From NCBI GenBank assembly GCA_963971425.1, contig OZ020517.1:25120462-25184461 (forward strand): 64,000 nt of DNA, given 5' to 3'. The translations under genes and the position numbers were made by a program. How positions within the stretch are numbered: the first letter of the stretch is position 1; every line of letters starts with the position of its first letter. The stretch is from Bryoerythrophyllum caledonicum (taxonomy: Eukaryota > Streptophyta > Bryopsida > Pottiales > Pottiaceae). Positions 35,880-47,075 of the stretch are shown here, one piece after another. The notes beneath the pieces were generated by a model. That model was not told the origin of the DNA, made no database searches, and was given only the letters and a program-made list of their open reading frames with translations.

Positions 35880-36331
35880 TTAACCCCTAAATTCTCAAGA
35901 GTTGTAAACAAAATGTGAATTGGAACTTTTTGGACCTCCAGTCCTCGTACAACCGTTTTGAATATGCTACACCCCTTTTCTACCTTTAAAAATTGGTGTA
36001 CTAGGAACTAACATTCATGCTTAACATGATGGTAAAGAAATTAGACCTGGCATAGTGCAAAACTTTGACACCAAGTGAAGTCAAAGTCAGCTGATCCATA
36101 CAACACAGTGAAGAAGATGAACACATTTGTCTACTTCAAACACTATAATCTTTCAATCCGTGTGGTCAAAGTTGATGAATTTTTGTGATTATGTAACCTA
36201 ACAAGTCTTAATTGAGATCCTACGGTTAGAAATGGAAATATAAGAGGTTTGTTCCTTCTTACTGATTCAACTAGAATCAACAGTTTTGAAGTGTATTTGG
36301 TGTGAAATCGTTGTGGGAATTTAGGGGATAA
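35880..36331 (+). mobile_element. TTAA-bordered MITE, copy 2 (internally deleted)
   Basis: The left end is TTAACCCCTAAA and the right end TTTAGGGGATAA (last TTAA mutated). Inside, GACCTCCAGTCCTCG, ATGCTACACCCC, AAAATTGGTGTACTAGGAAC, TTGAGATCCTACGGTTAG and AGTGTATTTGGTGTGAAAT match the right half of the longer copies. The left half is deleted. Confidence 0.83.
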
Positions 36332-38346
36332 CCTATTATGCATTTAGCCTATATTGAATCGTCTCTAGTAGACTAAATGCATAATATTGGCAATTAATGT
36401 CCTAGTTTGGATGTAGTTTCCACCACAATATACATAAAAATCTAGTGTCTTCTAAAACAATATCTAGTGTCAAAATTATTTTAGTTATTAAGCTTCAAAT
36501 ATTATCCACTATGATCCATTGAATAAACTTACTACATCAAGGGGTACATGCATTGACGGACCTTGATGTGGTAAATTTAAACAAGTTTATCTTTGGGGGA
36601 AGTCATCTCACCATCTACAGCGTGATATTTTGACATACTTATAACATAGTCACTTGATTCCAAAACTCAGTTGTTGTAGCAGCATTGTCAAATTTGTAAT
36701 CACCTTCACTGTTTTGGCAGAGGTCAATGTGAGTTTTACCAGCTATCCTCCTTGCCGCAAAGCTTGCACAGTTATTTTGATCTTCCTAAAGCACGCCTCT
36801 CTTAATAATTGGAGCATACCTAGAACTCAACCTCACATTAGGAATACATGTATTTGTAACGTCCCCGAGTGCCGTGTTGAACGGAAGCTAGAAAGATGCA
36901 GTGCTAAAGCTTACAAGAAATTTTCATTAGAGAGTGAATCTAGGAAATTGAGTCTTTGCAATGAGACTGTGCTACAGCATAATTCAGGGAGACAGTTCAG
37001 AAAGACTTGGCGCATGCCAAAACATGCCACATGCCATATCTCATAAGTCTTCCCGCCATTTTGTTTTGCTCTTTCCTGCCCTACTAACGCATGTTGGCAT
37101 ATTATACTAATACTTACATAGTACACTCACGCCTTCTTGGCATTTTATAGTGTTAGTTAGTTGGTACGCTAATGCCTTCTTTGCATATTTTACTAATTTA
37201 GTTACTTGGTACATATTATACTAAATTGTTTTTCCTTAGAATGAAAGGACAACTCATTTATAAAAAAATGTATTAGCAGGACTATACTATGATCATGTAC
37301 TTGGTCTTCTAACGTTGTTTAAACGTGCCACCTCCCCAAGCACCATGCCACATCACAGACTGTTGAAGATTGATGATGTGCTTTTGCTTGCTAGTCCTTT
37401 GCTAGGACAAAAGTGACGATCAACAGTCTGCCCAGACTCCAAGTACCACTGCCCAAGCACAAATATTCTCAAAAGTACCATGCCCGAAACTCCCTTAATG
37501 GGCCTCTCGTTGAGCCCAAAACTTCTCTAATGACATCATCAAGGCATCTTTTGCTGAATATTAGATTTCAACGGGTTTTTGTGGATTGAAGTTATCCCCC
37601 CAATATGAAATCGGTGGGAGAACGTATTGTGGTTATTTGAATTTGTGTTGCCCTTGGATTGAATATCCTTTTAAGGCTTGTAACGAACTTGTATCTAATA
37701 TGTGATGCAATCGTAGGCCGTTGCGCGCGTAGCATATTTACAAACTGAATTTGATAACAAGTTGTTGTTTCATTGACAAGTGATGTATTGTGTTGCTTTC
37801 CATAATATATAGCGTTCCCATTATTTTGTTACATTGTTGACAAATGAACCTCGGTCCACATTGTGAGTGTGAGTAATTGTGCATTTATCCTCGATGCATT
37901 GATATTTCCTATTGATAGTAAGTCCTTAATGGATTGCTACAATATATATGTTATCTTCTCAATGACTATTTTCTTTGGAAATTGTATAATCTTTTGAAAT
38001 TTGAAATTCTTTTTCTTCCCAATGAAAAGATATGCATTCTAGGTGGTTTGTGAATGAGTGTATATGAGTATTTCAGTCCAATTTTGAGCCCTACTAGGGT
38101 TGATCAAATTCATTGCCGCTTATGTTTTCATGGGGTCAATTTCATTCTTGCTATGCTATTTTTTTCATGATGTATTACTTTTTTTAGATAATATGCTCCA
38201 TATCCAAATTCATTTTTGATAATCTAATATCGTTATACACAAAATCATATTAAAGGCCTACTCAATTTCATACAAAAAATATTCAACAATCCATGTTATG
38301 CCTAGATACTTCAAGATTTTGAGACGAGATTGAGTCTCGATTTATT

Positions 38347-38749
38347 AACACCATATTCAAAATTTTGGGAGATTTCCAATCCCCTAAATTAATGATAGTT
38401 TAGGTTGAGTCGACCTAAACTTTACCCACAGATCGGGTACTTCACTGGAAACTGGACAAAATAACCCATCGTCAAATTATTCAAATGGCCATAACTTACT
38501 CAAATTTTGCCGAACTAGGGCATATGAGGTGTTTTTGGACATCTACAAAAAATTACATGTCAAAAAACACCTTGTATGCCCAATTTGGACAAACTTTGAG
38601 TAAGTTATGGCCAATTGAAAATTAGACGATTGATTGTTTTGTCTAGTTTCAATGAAGTACTCAATCTATGGGTACAATTGAGGTCGACCTGACCTAAACT
38701 ATATTTTCCCAAAATCATGGAATTTTTCCATTGTAACAAATATGGTGTT
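38347..38749. mobile_element. Foldback MITE related to the one inside copia
   Basis: The ends AACACCATATT and AATATGGTGTT-like (38738-38749) match the 3720-3956 family. The whole element is a long imperfect palindrome: TAGTTTAGGT...GTCGACC on the left pairs with GGTCGACCTGACCTAAACTA on the right, and the centre 38486-38613 pairs TGGCCATAACTTACTC with GAGTAAGTTATGGCCA. It would fold into one extended hairpin. Confidence 0.8.
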
Positions 38750-38879
38750 TAATACATAGTTTCAAATCAATGAAATAATGAAATGCCTAAAATTAGGCAT
38801 TATGATAAATGAGACTTTGAAGTTTGAAATGTCTCATTTTAACGAATATGGCGTTGAACGATGGAACATCATCTTTTTA

Positions 38880-40216
38880 TTACCACCGGCCGTATATGCC
38901 AATGAAGAGTTGTTTGCGGAGGTGAAGCTTCCTAAGGGTTGTTCTGTGTGACATGGAATTTGGGCATTTTATCCCAATTTTGTTGATCTTTATGGTCTCA
39001 ATTTTACAGAGAGTGGGCGCTTGCAACAAATGGTACAACCAACTAGAGCTGTTGTGATTTGCATGCAACACCTTATTGGTACTCCCCCTGGCCCCAACTA
39101 TGTTTTTGGAGATCGTCCACTTCCACTTGTATTTCAGGATCAGTGGAATAATGCATGGCAGCCTTCTGAAACAAATCATCTAGAGAGATCTCCATTGGAG
39201 CTATCAAGGCTAGAGGGTCCGTACTTGCCTTGGGATTGGGATTTAGTGGCATGTGGTATTTCCACCGCCATTCCTATAATCCTTCTAGGGGATTTCTGGT
39301 GATCAGCGAGATCATTGTCATTGACGATTGCATGAAGGAGGCTAGATTCCTAGACAATCATTTGTGCAACAGTTTCCAAGGATAGATGTTGATCACTGAG
39401 ACGAGAAATAGAACAAATATGGTTCCTAACATCATATATGAGACGGAAGAAGCGGTTGGTGGAGAGAGGCAAGAGAACGACGACGACAACGACAAGGAGG
39501 GAACTTTGAATGAGAGATTGCCACATTCATCTAGATCAAAATATTATTTGTCTGACAATAGCTCAACCGATGAGGACTCAAACACCGATAAAGAAGAAGT
39601 GGAGAAGTCTCCTGCAACGGAGAGGATTCCATCAACGTAGCGAGCGGTCGGAGACACTTTAGAGGAGATGTCAGGGACACTTGTAGAGAGAATGGAAGAT
39701 ATTGGTGTAGTAAATGTTAGCTTGGTGGCAATGGGAAGAGAGACAAATACATTCGCTTCTCAAAGTCTTGAGGTAGAGGGAGAAGCATCCAACTCGCTTG
39801 AATTTTTCATGGTGCAGATGGGGGTTCTACAGCCTTTGAGGTCTTCTCAAGCACAGATTAAATCACAGGCACATGGGAGGGTTGTAGGTATTGGAAGTGA
39901 TACGCGACCAATATTGCCTTCTATTCCAAGATCTTGCGTATTGGAGGACATCACTGAATTTGAGGGGGCCTTCTCCTTAGACCGAGAGATGTCGTTTAAG
40001 GATGGCTTCTACTATAATGATAATAATATAAGACACACACCGCACGGTGAGCCTGGCAGTTCCAAATATATTGAGTCTGCTTCCATTAGTCTAAGAGATA
40101 CAATAGATCATCCGATGAAGGCTTATGAATTCTTTGCTATTGTAGAGAATGCCATGGAACACGTGGAGAGAGTCGAGTGGCCGGAAGATGATGAGAGTCC
40201 TTTTGCTATAATATAG
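38880..40216 (+). pseudogene. Unrecognised, probably TE-derived protein in pieces
   Basis: Successive plus-strand segments: ANEELFAEVKLPKGCSV, a stop, then FTESGRLQQMVQPTRAVV with PGPNYVFGDRPLPLVFQ and LEGPYLPWDWDLVACG to a stop at 39300-39302; an acidic Asn/Asp/Glu stretch at 39386-39640; and a 182-residue segment at 39668-40216 (HPMKAYEFFAIVENAMEH, EWPEDDESP). The three pieces plausibly came from one long protein broken by stops and frameshifts. I do not know the family; the surroundings suggest a mobile element. Confidence 0.5.
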
Positions 40217-40869
40217 TAGAGTAAGTGATGTTTTGGTGGCAAGTAGATTAGTATGATACATTTGATATGTTTCAGTTACAATATATTTGATTTCAATATT
40301 TCTTTGAAGGAGTTTAAATTTTTTGATTAAGTATGTTTTTGCATATAATAAACAATGAGATACCTCACACTTTTTTAGTGAATTGCATCTTTATTATTGC
40401 ATCTCTTATAAATTGTATTGTACTGAGATATTCTAAAATTGTATAATCATACAAATGTGTATCTACAAAATGAAAGTACATCATTCTTAGAATCTTAAAA
40501 GGAACAAAAATTGGATTAAGAATCATGTGTTTTTTTATAAGTTCCATTAAATAGAGAATGTATATCTCTTACATGCACATGTAGAAGCCAATATTTAAAG
40601 CTACAGACATGTAAATTTAGCTCAAAAGCTATACCAATTTCTATTTTAAATTTTAAATTTTCAAGAAAATCTTGTTGTTTTTAGCGTCGTTTTATGCACA
40701 TGGATAAGTGCAGAATTGCTTAATTGAATGTTATATATGTATTTTGTATCCTTGGGAGTACATGTCTTTAATGACCTTGGTTGATACTAAGAGAACCAAA
40801 CAAATTTACCAACATAATAGAGTTTTTCTTAAACGTTTGAATTTTAGAGGGCGGACATCATGTGTCAAC

Positions 40870-40995
40870 CAAAAACACTTGTTGTAGCATCCTTTTAGGA
40901 CCTTGTGTCCTTTTCTAATCACAAAAGCAAGGTGAGATTTAAAAATAGAAATCATTGTAGGGTGAGAAATCCCACTCTACGTATATCATGGGCCA
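40870..40995 (+). repeat. Dispersed repeat, paired in inverse orientation with 48775-48900
   Basis: TTTTCTAATCACAAAAGCAAG, GGTGAGATTTAAAAATAGAAA and GGTGAGAAATCCCACT match the reverse complement of 48775-48900 over about 120 bases with scattered mismatches. Confidence 0.8.
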
Positions 40996-41498
40996 CGAGA
41001 TGCATGTGCGACAATCTTCTTGGGGATAGGCTGGAATGGCTTGGCATGGAATGGAATAGGTTGGAATGGCTTGAAGTCATCTTGGCAACTCGCCTTGAAA
41101 CATGGTCTAGAAACATGAAACCTTGAAAGGATGTTGCACCCTTGAAACGTAGACCGGGCCCTTGAACTTCAGAAAAGGCATGGACAATCCCAGACTTTAA
41201 GTGTGACTGCTAAATCTGAATCGGCCCCTTTAAGTCAGCCCAACTTTAGCCTCCCCTTATTCTTTTCACTTCAACTCCTCAATCTTTTGATGTAGTATAA
41301 CATGACTTTGAGTGACTATCTTGTATACTTTCAAGAAAACTCTAACGAGACTTCACTTTCTTTGCCAAATGAAATGGTGGTTTCCCCTTCATAAAACATA
41401 TATCCAACTAAATCTGAGAGAAAAAAAAAAGCCCAGAAATAAATTTAGTCAACAGTCCGCCAAGAGCTGTCATATCTTATCAGCAATCATCCGAAGAG

Positions 41499-41621
41499 CA
41501 TAACTCACTCAGATATTACCCGAATTGAGCACATGAGGTGTTTTTCAACATCTACAGAAAATGGAGATGTCAAAAAACACCTCATATATTTGATTAGGAC
41601 AAAATTTGAGCGAGTTATGGC
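41499..41621. repeat. Foldback repeat (hairpin core)
   Basis: CATAACTCACTCAGATATTA...ATGAGGTGTTTTTCAACATCT pairs with AGATGTCAAAAAACACCTCAT...GAGCGAGTTATGG. It matches the 38486-38613 core but lacks that element's outer arms. Confidence 0.8.
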
Positions 41622-41910
41622 CAATTGAAAGTTGCTATTGAGGAGAAGCGTCGGCTGGCCGCCGACATGAACTCAAAACTATGATGGCTGTCCGATGCCC
41701 ATCATTACCTCAGCTTACGTTACTTTGCTTACCCGTCACTTCGCAGCTTCGATCACCTCACATGAATTGAAGCTCTCACTTCCCATATCCTGACCTGAGT
41801 GAAATCACACCATTGTACCCATCGACTCATGTTTCTTCAAGCACTTTGCCTGTCATGTTAGAGGCAGCTACTTTAAATCAGGACTTGATCGGAGCTCGAG
41901 TGTTGGTGTA

Positions 41911-43201
41911 ATGGCACAAGGATGCGGTGATGCATCCATGGCCGGTTGTTTGCACAGAACTGGGGATGATCTCAGCAAAGTGCTTGCAGGGTTGCAGGCC
42001 TCGGGGAGAATTCATTTCTACAAGACACTTGCCGGGCGGTCTAATCTCAAGTTCTGTCAAGGCGAGAAGCTGGTACTATGCTCCTGATGCCAGTTCTTTG
42101 TCGAAGTTGGTTTGATCATACGCTTGCCCTGATTGATCTTTTGTAAGTGCTCATTCGCTCTTGCCCTTATGCCTGCAGTGCTTGCCGGTGTGGTTCGTTA
42201 AAGAGCATGGTGACAAGTTCGAAGAGTTGGTCATTCTTCGAACTCTTTCTTCTACAAAACCTTGGAGAGTTCACCTCAAAGTTGTCAGGACACAGAATGG
42301 AGCTCCCCAGGCCCGTTTCTGGGGTGGATGGAGCAACTTTGCTCTCGACAATCGCCTCGTTGAAGGCGATTCCTTAGTCTTCGCTCTCAACTTGGATGCA
42401 AGGTCCGAGTTTCTAGTGTACATCTTTCCTCGAGGCATCACTAATTCTCAAACTCCAGCTGCAATGAAGAAACTGTCTGAAGCTGAAGAGGTAATCATTC
42501 GATCTGTCAATGAGGTAATCAACTGGAGTCACTTACATTTCTTTGCATTTATATAAATTTATCATGCTCTGAGTGCTGTCTAAATCAATTCCTCTTCACC
42601 ATTAGCTGTTGAAACTCAGGTTTGTGTCGTAACAAGGATCAAAACAAAGTAAAGTCATGCATGTGCATGATGCTTGAATATGTGCAGAGGCAGCAAATCC
42701 TTGAAGATAGTACGTCTCAGGGGTTAGAATCTGAATATGCCCCACTCCCGAAGGTTGTCACACCCAGCCAGGGAAGGGGTTTCGCACCTAACTCCATTCC
42801 AAGCTTCCGCAGGCAGTTAATACCTTACAAGACAAAATGGGCTCAAAATACAATGGTTGGTACACTTCTATCTGTTTGAAATATGTAATTCATCTTTCTA
42901 TGGCCCATACAGTGTCTGATGAGGCTTGTAATGTTGATCGTACATGCAGGAAGTTCCTTCATAGTTTGTGAAAACGCACGGCACGCAGCTTCAAGATGTT
43001 GTGGAGCTCCAGGGCGTGCATCAAGAGTCCCCTGTTCGAACTGTGACATGCCATTCGTATGGGCAGCGTGGGAACACCATGAGGCTCTTTTTCAAGGACG
43101 GGTGGGCTGAATTTGCAAAGGAAAATGGTCTCAAGGCCGGTCAGGAGCTTGAGTTCACGCTCACTTCTGATTCCTTCTTTGTCGTCAGAGTAGTAGTTTG
43201 A
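41911..43201 (+). pseudogene. B3 gene copy g, second domain cut off by a nonsense codon
   Basis: Exons 41911-42072, 42179-42514 (donor at 42490 also possible), 42688-42855 and 42950-43201 keep phase 0 and normal splice sites. The first B3 domain is intact: LPVWFVKEHGDKFEELV, GGWSNFALDNRLVEGDSLVF, SEFLVYIF. In the last exon EVPS is followed by TAG (42962-42964), where copy f has CAG (Gln). The rest of that exon is fully open and well conserved (QDVVELQGVHQESPVRTV, GWAEFAKENGLKAGQELEF, stop at 43199-43201). The gene is therefore either a very young pseudogene or makes a ~226-residue one-domain protein. A DNA-binding-only product could compete with full-length paralogues; this is speculation. 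Confidence 0.83.
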
Positions 43202-43639
43202 GCTTCAATCAGCCACTTGCTTTTTGGTCCTACCCAGTGTTCAGCGGCATCTGATACCGGAACTTCTAGGAACTCTTTGACACCAGATGTGACTCAGATG
43301 AGCTTTCGGCGATTTAGTCTTTTGTGAAATTGAAAGCCATTATGGTTATGAAGTTTTGGGTAACTAGTCTGTCTCTGGCGCTATGATCGAGACGTACAAT
43401 GCGTTTCAGCTTTGCACATGATTATTCTTTGTGTGCAATTCAAGAGCACGTGTTTCAAAGTGGCTACAAGTTAATACAAGTGTACAGTACAATCGGTTGC
43501 CTTTCCAATGTTTATATACCTACAAAATGACAAACAGCGACCCACATCGTTTGCTAAGGGGAAGCGCCGGTCATAGGTTATCCAATTTATCACGCCATGG
43601 AACATATCGGCTATGGACGGATCTCTTTAATCCGCTGCG
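43202..43639. other. Intergenic, downstream of B3 copy g
   Basis: The sequence just after the stop parallels the 3' flank of copy f (GAGCTGGCTGCTTGC against GAGCTTCAATCAGCCACTTGC, then GACACCAGATGTGACTCAGATGA). No gene seen. Confidence 0.5.
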
Positions 43640-44321
43640 ACGGTCGTTGCCCCATTTGTTGTGCGGGCCGGGTCCCTGGGCGGGCAGCTCCTTTGTAAAC
43701 TTCTTCCCCCGATACCTGGGTCAATACCCGCCGCCCTCAAGCGACAACGTCGTCGTCGTCTCCCGCACTTCACATCGAAGCAAACCACCACCGAAACCTC
43801 AGTCCATGTCGCAGCAAACCCAGCAGCCTCCGAAACCCTCGCGCAGCTCGTCGGAGCAAACGCAGGCGCCACCGAAACGCTCACGTCTTCAGGTTCTCGA
43901 GGTGCACAATTTCTAACTTCGATTATTCACCAATGTCTTGTTCATTAATCTATCACATCTTGGAACAGTCATTGCACTGGGGATCAACGCGGGAGACCTG
44001 AAAGAGCTTCAAGGTGCGGGGATCTACACCTGTAATGGACCGATGATGAACACCAAGAAGGTGTTTTCTGAATGTGAAATCACAGGCATTGTGTAAGCAT
44101 TTTTAACCTTGCTCGGTTTTAAGACTTGGTTACAAGTGATGCACTGAGCATTAATTAGTGGAAAGCTCCTGCAAGTAATTAAACTTTGTTCCGTGTAGTT
44201 AGTCTATGTGCTTACAGTTTCCGGTCATTCTAATCGTTTGAGCGTTGTTGAGACATTATTTAATAGCAAGGGCTTATCAGACAAAGTTGACAGGATTTGC
44301 AAAGCCGCAGAAAAAATTGTG
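43640..44321 (+). pseudogene. DMC1: DMC1 (meiotic recombinase) N-terminal gene fragment, copy A
   Basis: The exon-like piece 43969-44060, after a CAG acceptor, encodes [18 protein letters not shown] and NGPMMNTKK, the helix-hairpin-helix region typical of DMC1. After an intron-like gap, 44265-44321 encodes KGLSDKVDRICKAAEKIV, one residue shorter than the usual GLSDAKVDKICEAAEK, ending at a GTGAGC donor. An upstream Gln/Pro/Ser-rich 5' exon-like segment (about 43740-43890) precedes them. The ATPase core exons (Walker A and B) are absent: the next sequence repeats the 5' end (copy B). DMC1 normally drives strand exchange in meiosis; this fragment cannot. The parent gene is presumably elsewhere. 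Confidence 0.85.
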
Positions 44322-44429
44322 GTGAGCATCACGTCAATCTTCAATTACCATAATCTTCTTATCCCAATCTATGCCGTCACTCATGCATACGAAGCATTAC
44401 ACCGTTCCGTGAATAACAGATCGTCCATA

Positions 44430-44742
44430 ACAGATCTCTATAATTCGTTGCTACGGTTGTTGCGTCCTTTGTTGTGTGGGCGGTGTCCTGGCCGAGCAGC
44501 TCTTTTGTAGACTTTCTTCTTTCCCCGATACCTGGGTCGATATCCACCGCCCTTCAACGACGATGTCGTCGCAGCAAATACAACCGCCACCGAAACCCCA
44601 GTTCATGTCGGAGCAAATGCAGCAGCAGCCACTCAAACCCTCGCGCAGCTCGCAAGAGCAAATGCAGCAGCGACCGAAACCTAGGCATCTCACGAAACCC
44701 TTCGCCTTGCACTTCGCCTCACAACACCTCGCCTACTGCTAG
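44430..44742 (+). pseudogene. Second partial copy of the DMC1-like 5' end, copy B
   Basis: CTTTTGTAGACTTTCTTCTTTCCCCGATACCTGGGTCGATA parallels copy A near 43690-43730 and continues into a Gln/Pro/Ser-rich reading frame, MSSQQIQPPPKPQFMSEQ, at 44563-44742. The first exon plus leader was thus duplicated in tandem about 0.8 kb from copy A. No HhH exon follows. The ORF is short, so I treat it as a relic. Confidence 0.7.
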
Positions 44743-44999
44743 GTGAATTGAGCATGTTGCCCATCTTGTGTTTTTTCGTGAGCTTGGGATGACTGAAGGT
44801 GAAGGGTTGTGGTGGTGTCTTTCAGAAGAGGTTTGCAGATTTGTGGGATTTTGGGTTTCACCAAAGTAGACATGAATCTTCTAATTTAGGGAAAGTTATT
44901 GAAGAGCAGATATTGGTGCTTTCACTTACGGAAAACACTTCTTAATCCAGAGCAGTCGATCAGGCCACAACGGAACTTCACGGAACGGTGTACTGCTTC

Positions 45000-45759
45000 G
45001 TATGCATGAAAATTCTACTACTGTCTGTGATAAGAGCTTTGTAGAGATAATTTTTTTGTGTTTTTTGGTTTCATGGTTTGAAAGTTGGCACCACTCAAAG
45101 TTAGAAATGGGGACTCCAGGCAGCTCCAAAATTTTGCTAGAAGTTTCTATTGACATTGAGATTCTTCATACATATAGTGAGTATTACCTCCTTTGAATTT
45201 TTATTTTTTAAATGTAAAAAATAAATAAACTGAAGTCAAACTTTTTTACACATTTTGAGCAATCGTGGAAAAAACTTCATCTTTTCTGCGTAAACCCTAG
45301 AGATCTTCATGTTTTTTACTTTTTAATTTCTCAACAACAATATGTGGTAAGAACCTTCTTATTGACCGTATGGATTATCATTCTAAAACATATTAAGTTG
45401 ACAAAAAAATAACACGTGAAATGGCAATTTTTGAACCTCCACTCCTTGCACACATGTTTTGAATACGCTACCCCTTCTCTACCTCTAAAAATTGGGGTAT
45501 AGGGAACTTAAATCATGCTTAACACAAAGGTAAAAGATTTAGACCTTGTTTAGTGCAAAATTTGTGCATTCAAAGTGCGGTCAATTCGTGCGGCCAAAGA
45601 TTTTGAAATTTTGTGAGTATGGTGGTGAGTAAGTCTCAATTGAGATCCTACCGTCAAAACTATAAATATAAGTTTTGTTTCCTTCCTTACTCATTGCACT
45701 AGAATCATCGGTTTTTAAGTGTATTTGGTGTGAAATTGTCATAGTTGTTTAGGGGTTAA
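45000..45759 (+). mobile_element. TTAA-bordered MITE, copy 3 (left-truncated)
   Basis: From about 45007 it follows the reverse complement of 57844-58777: TCTGTGATAAGAG, ATGGTTTGAAAGTT, GAAGTTTCTATTGACATTGA, ATTTTTGAACCTCCACTCC and onward to TTTAGGGGTTAA at 45748-45759. The left terminus is missing. Its right TTAA (45756-45759) is also the left TTAA of copy 4. Confidence 0.82.
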
Positions 45760-46929
45760 CCTCTAAAGAGCCAAGTGTCACAGAATGGCATTTTGAAGGT
45801 TTGGTTACGCTCCTATGGTGTCAATTTCAAACATTCCTCTTTGAAATTTTTAGTGTGGAAGGGCAAGAAGAAGAACTGTGGTCTCCGAAGGAGATCGGCG
45901 TGAATATAGTGTTTGTTCATTCACTTCACTAAGCATATGGCCATGGGACCTAGGCTAGTATAATAGAACTACTCGCCCCTCTCAAGGGTAAACACTTTTC
46001 TACACTAAGTGCTTCTTTACACTGATTGCCTTAGAGACAACCGACATGTCATCTCCCCCAAGGGCTTTGTGGGTCCCCATACAATAAGGCCGTGAGACCC
46101 CCCACCACAATCGGGTGGACTATGGTAGTAGGCACCATGCCGGCAATAGGACTTGAACTCACAACCACCTCACTGGTGTGCCATGACCCAAACCACTACA
46201 CCAAGGTTGTAGTGCCTATGTGGAAGGGCATTACTATGACCTCAGTGGAAGAGATTTTTTTTCTAAAATCAATTATTTTTTGAAAAAGTTATAAGGTTTT
46301 GAATTTCACATGTGGAGAACGGGCACATTAACACCTCAATTTATTTTTGTTAGGACACTGTTGAATGTGAGATTTTCAATACTTGCAAGTAATAAGATTT
46401 CCCTCTATATTGTCCAAAACAAGTTCTTGTCTTTAGTGAAAAATAGTATATGAATCCAAGTCAAACATTTTCACACATTGTCAGACATGGTACCAAAAAA
46501 ACTTCTTCTTTCCACATAAAACTTAGAGATCTTCATTTTTTTAACATTTTATGTTTTCCACTACAATATGTGGTGTAAACCTTCTTATTGACCATTTGGA
46601 GTCTCATTCTAAAACATGTTAAGTTCACAAAAAATTTAAACATAAATTGGCAATTTTTGAACCTCCACTCCTTGCACATTTGTTTGAATATGCTACACCC
46701 TTCCTCAACCTTTAAAAATTGGTGTGTAAGGAACTATCATGTTGAACACAATGGTAATGGATTTAGACCTTAGGTAGTGCAAACAATTGACACCAAGTGA
46801 AGTTAGTCGAGATTCTGCTATTAGATGTAGAAATAAATTTAGTGTTTGTTTTCCTCAATACTTATTGCACTTGAACGAGCAGTTTTGAAGTGTTTTTGGT
46901 GTGAAAATGCCTTCGGCTACAGGGGTTAA
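45756..46929 (+). mobile_element. TTAA-bordered MITE, copy 4, split by a SINE
   Basis: Left end TTAACCTCTAAAGAGCCAAG, right end ACAGGGGTTAA. Minus the SINE at 45866-46218 it is about 810 bp and colinear with the other long copies (CCTATGGTGTCAATTTC, GTTAGGACACTGTTGAATG, TTTTTGAACCTCCACTCC, ATGCTACACCC). It abuts copy 3 with a single shared TTAA, as expected if it inserted into the TTAA at that element's end. Confidence 0.86.
45866..46218 (-). mobile_element. tRNA-derived SINE with 12-bp target duplication
   Basis: A perfect 12-bp repeat TGTGGAAGGGCA flanks it (45854-45865 and 46219-46230). Read on the minus strand, the head (near 46200) has an A-box-like TTGGTGTAGTGGTTTGGG and a B-box-like GAGTTCAAGTCC, the internal RNA polymerase III promoter of a tRNA-derived SINE. 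The body is about 350 bp and ends CGGAGACCACAGTTCTTC with a short TTCT-rich tail. It encodes nothing and would depend on a LINE for movement. A related tail is at 19790-19910. Confidence 0.9.
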
Positions 46930-47075
46930 ACTCCATTTTCTTGCTATGATTGAACACAAGTTGACAGTGAAAAGCATGCCATTTCTTTCACTATGATACC
47001 ATAGCTGGAAGAAGTGATGCTCCACAGTCAAAATGGGAATAGTTACAATGACACCAGCCAATGTGGTGCCAGCAA

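Larger units (their letters stand above)
34029..37532. repeat. 33-bp inverted repeats 3.4 kb apart
   Basis: 34029-34061 (CATTAGAGAAGTTTTGGG...) is an exact reverse complement of 37500-37532. The match extends five more bases outward with one mismatch. These could be the ends of a decayed DNA transposon, but no flanking target duplication is clear. Confidence 0.75.
33869..38346. other. AT-rich TE-derived DNA without recognisable genes
   Basis: It contains a widely spaced 33-bp inverted repeat, a TTTGGG hexamer run and a short TTAA-MITE (separate entries). An ORF at 36654-37046 (130 residues, Cys-rich middle) has no family I recognise and lacks a convincing ATG. Otherwise I see no gene. Confidence 0.5.
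40217..41910. other. Intergenic and upstream region of B3 copy g
   Basis: No gene seen. 40870-40995 is an inverted counterpart of 48775-48900. 41499-41621 is a foldback related to the core of the MITE at 38347-38749. 41695-41910 is the upstream block shared with B3 copies e and f, ending GGAGCTCGAGTGTTGGTGTA before the start codon. Confidence 0.6.

Noticed and set aside
36654-37046. 130-residue Cys-containing ORF
   Set aside because: No ATG start at the ORF's opening, no family recognised, and located among repeats. Not supported as a gene.
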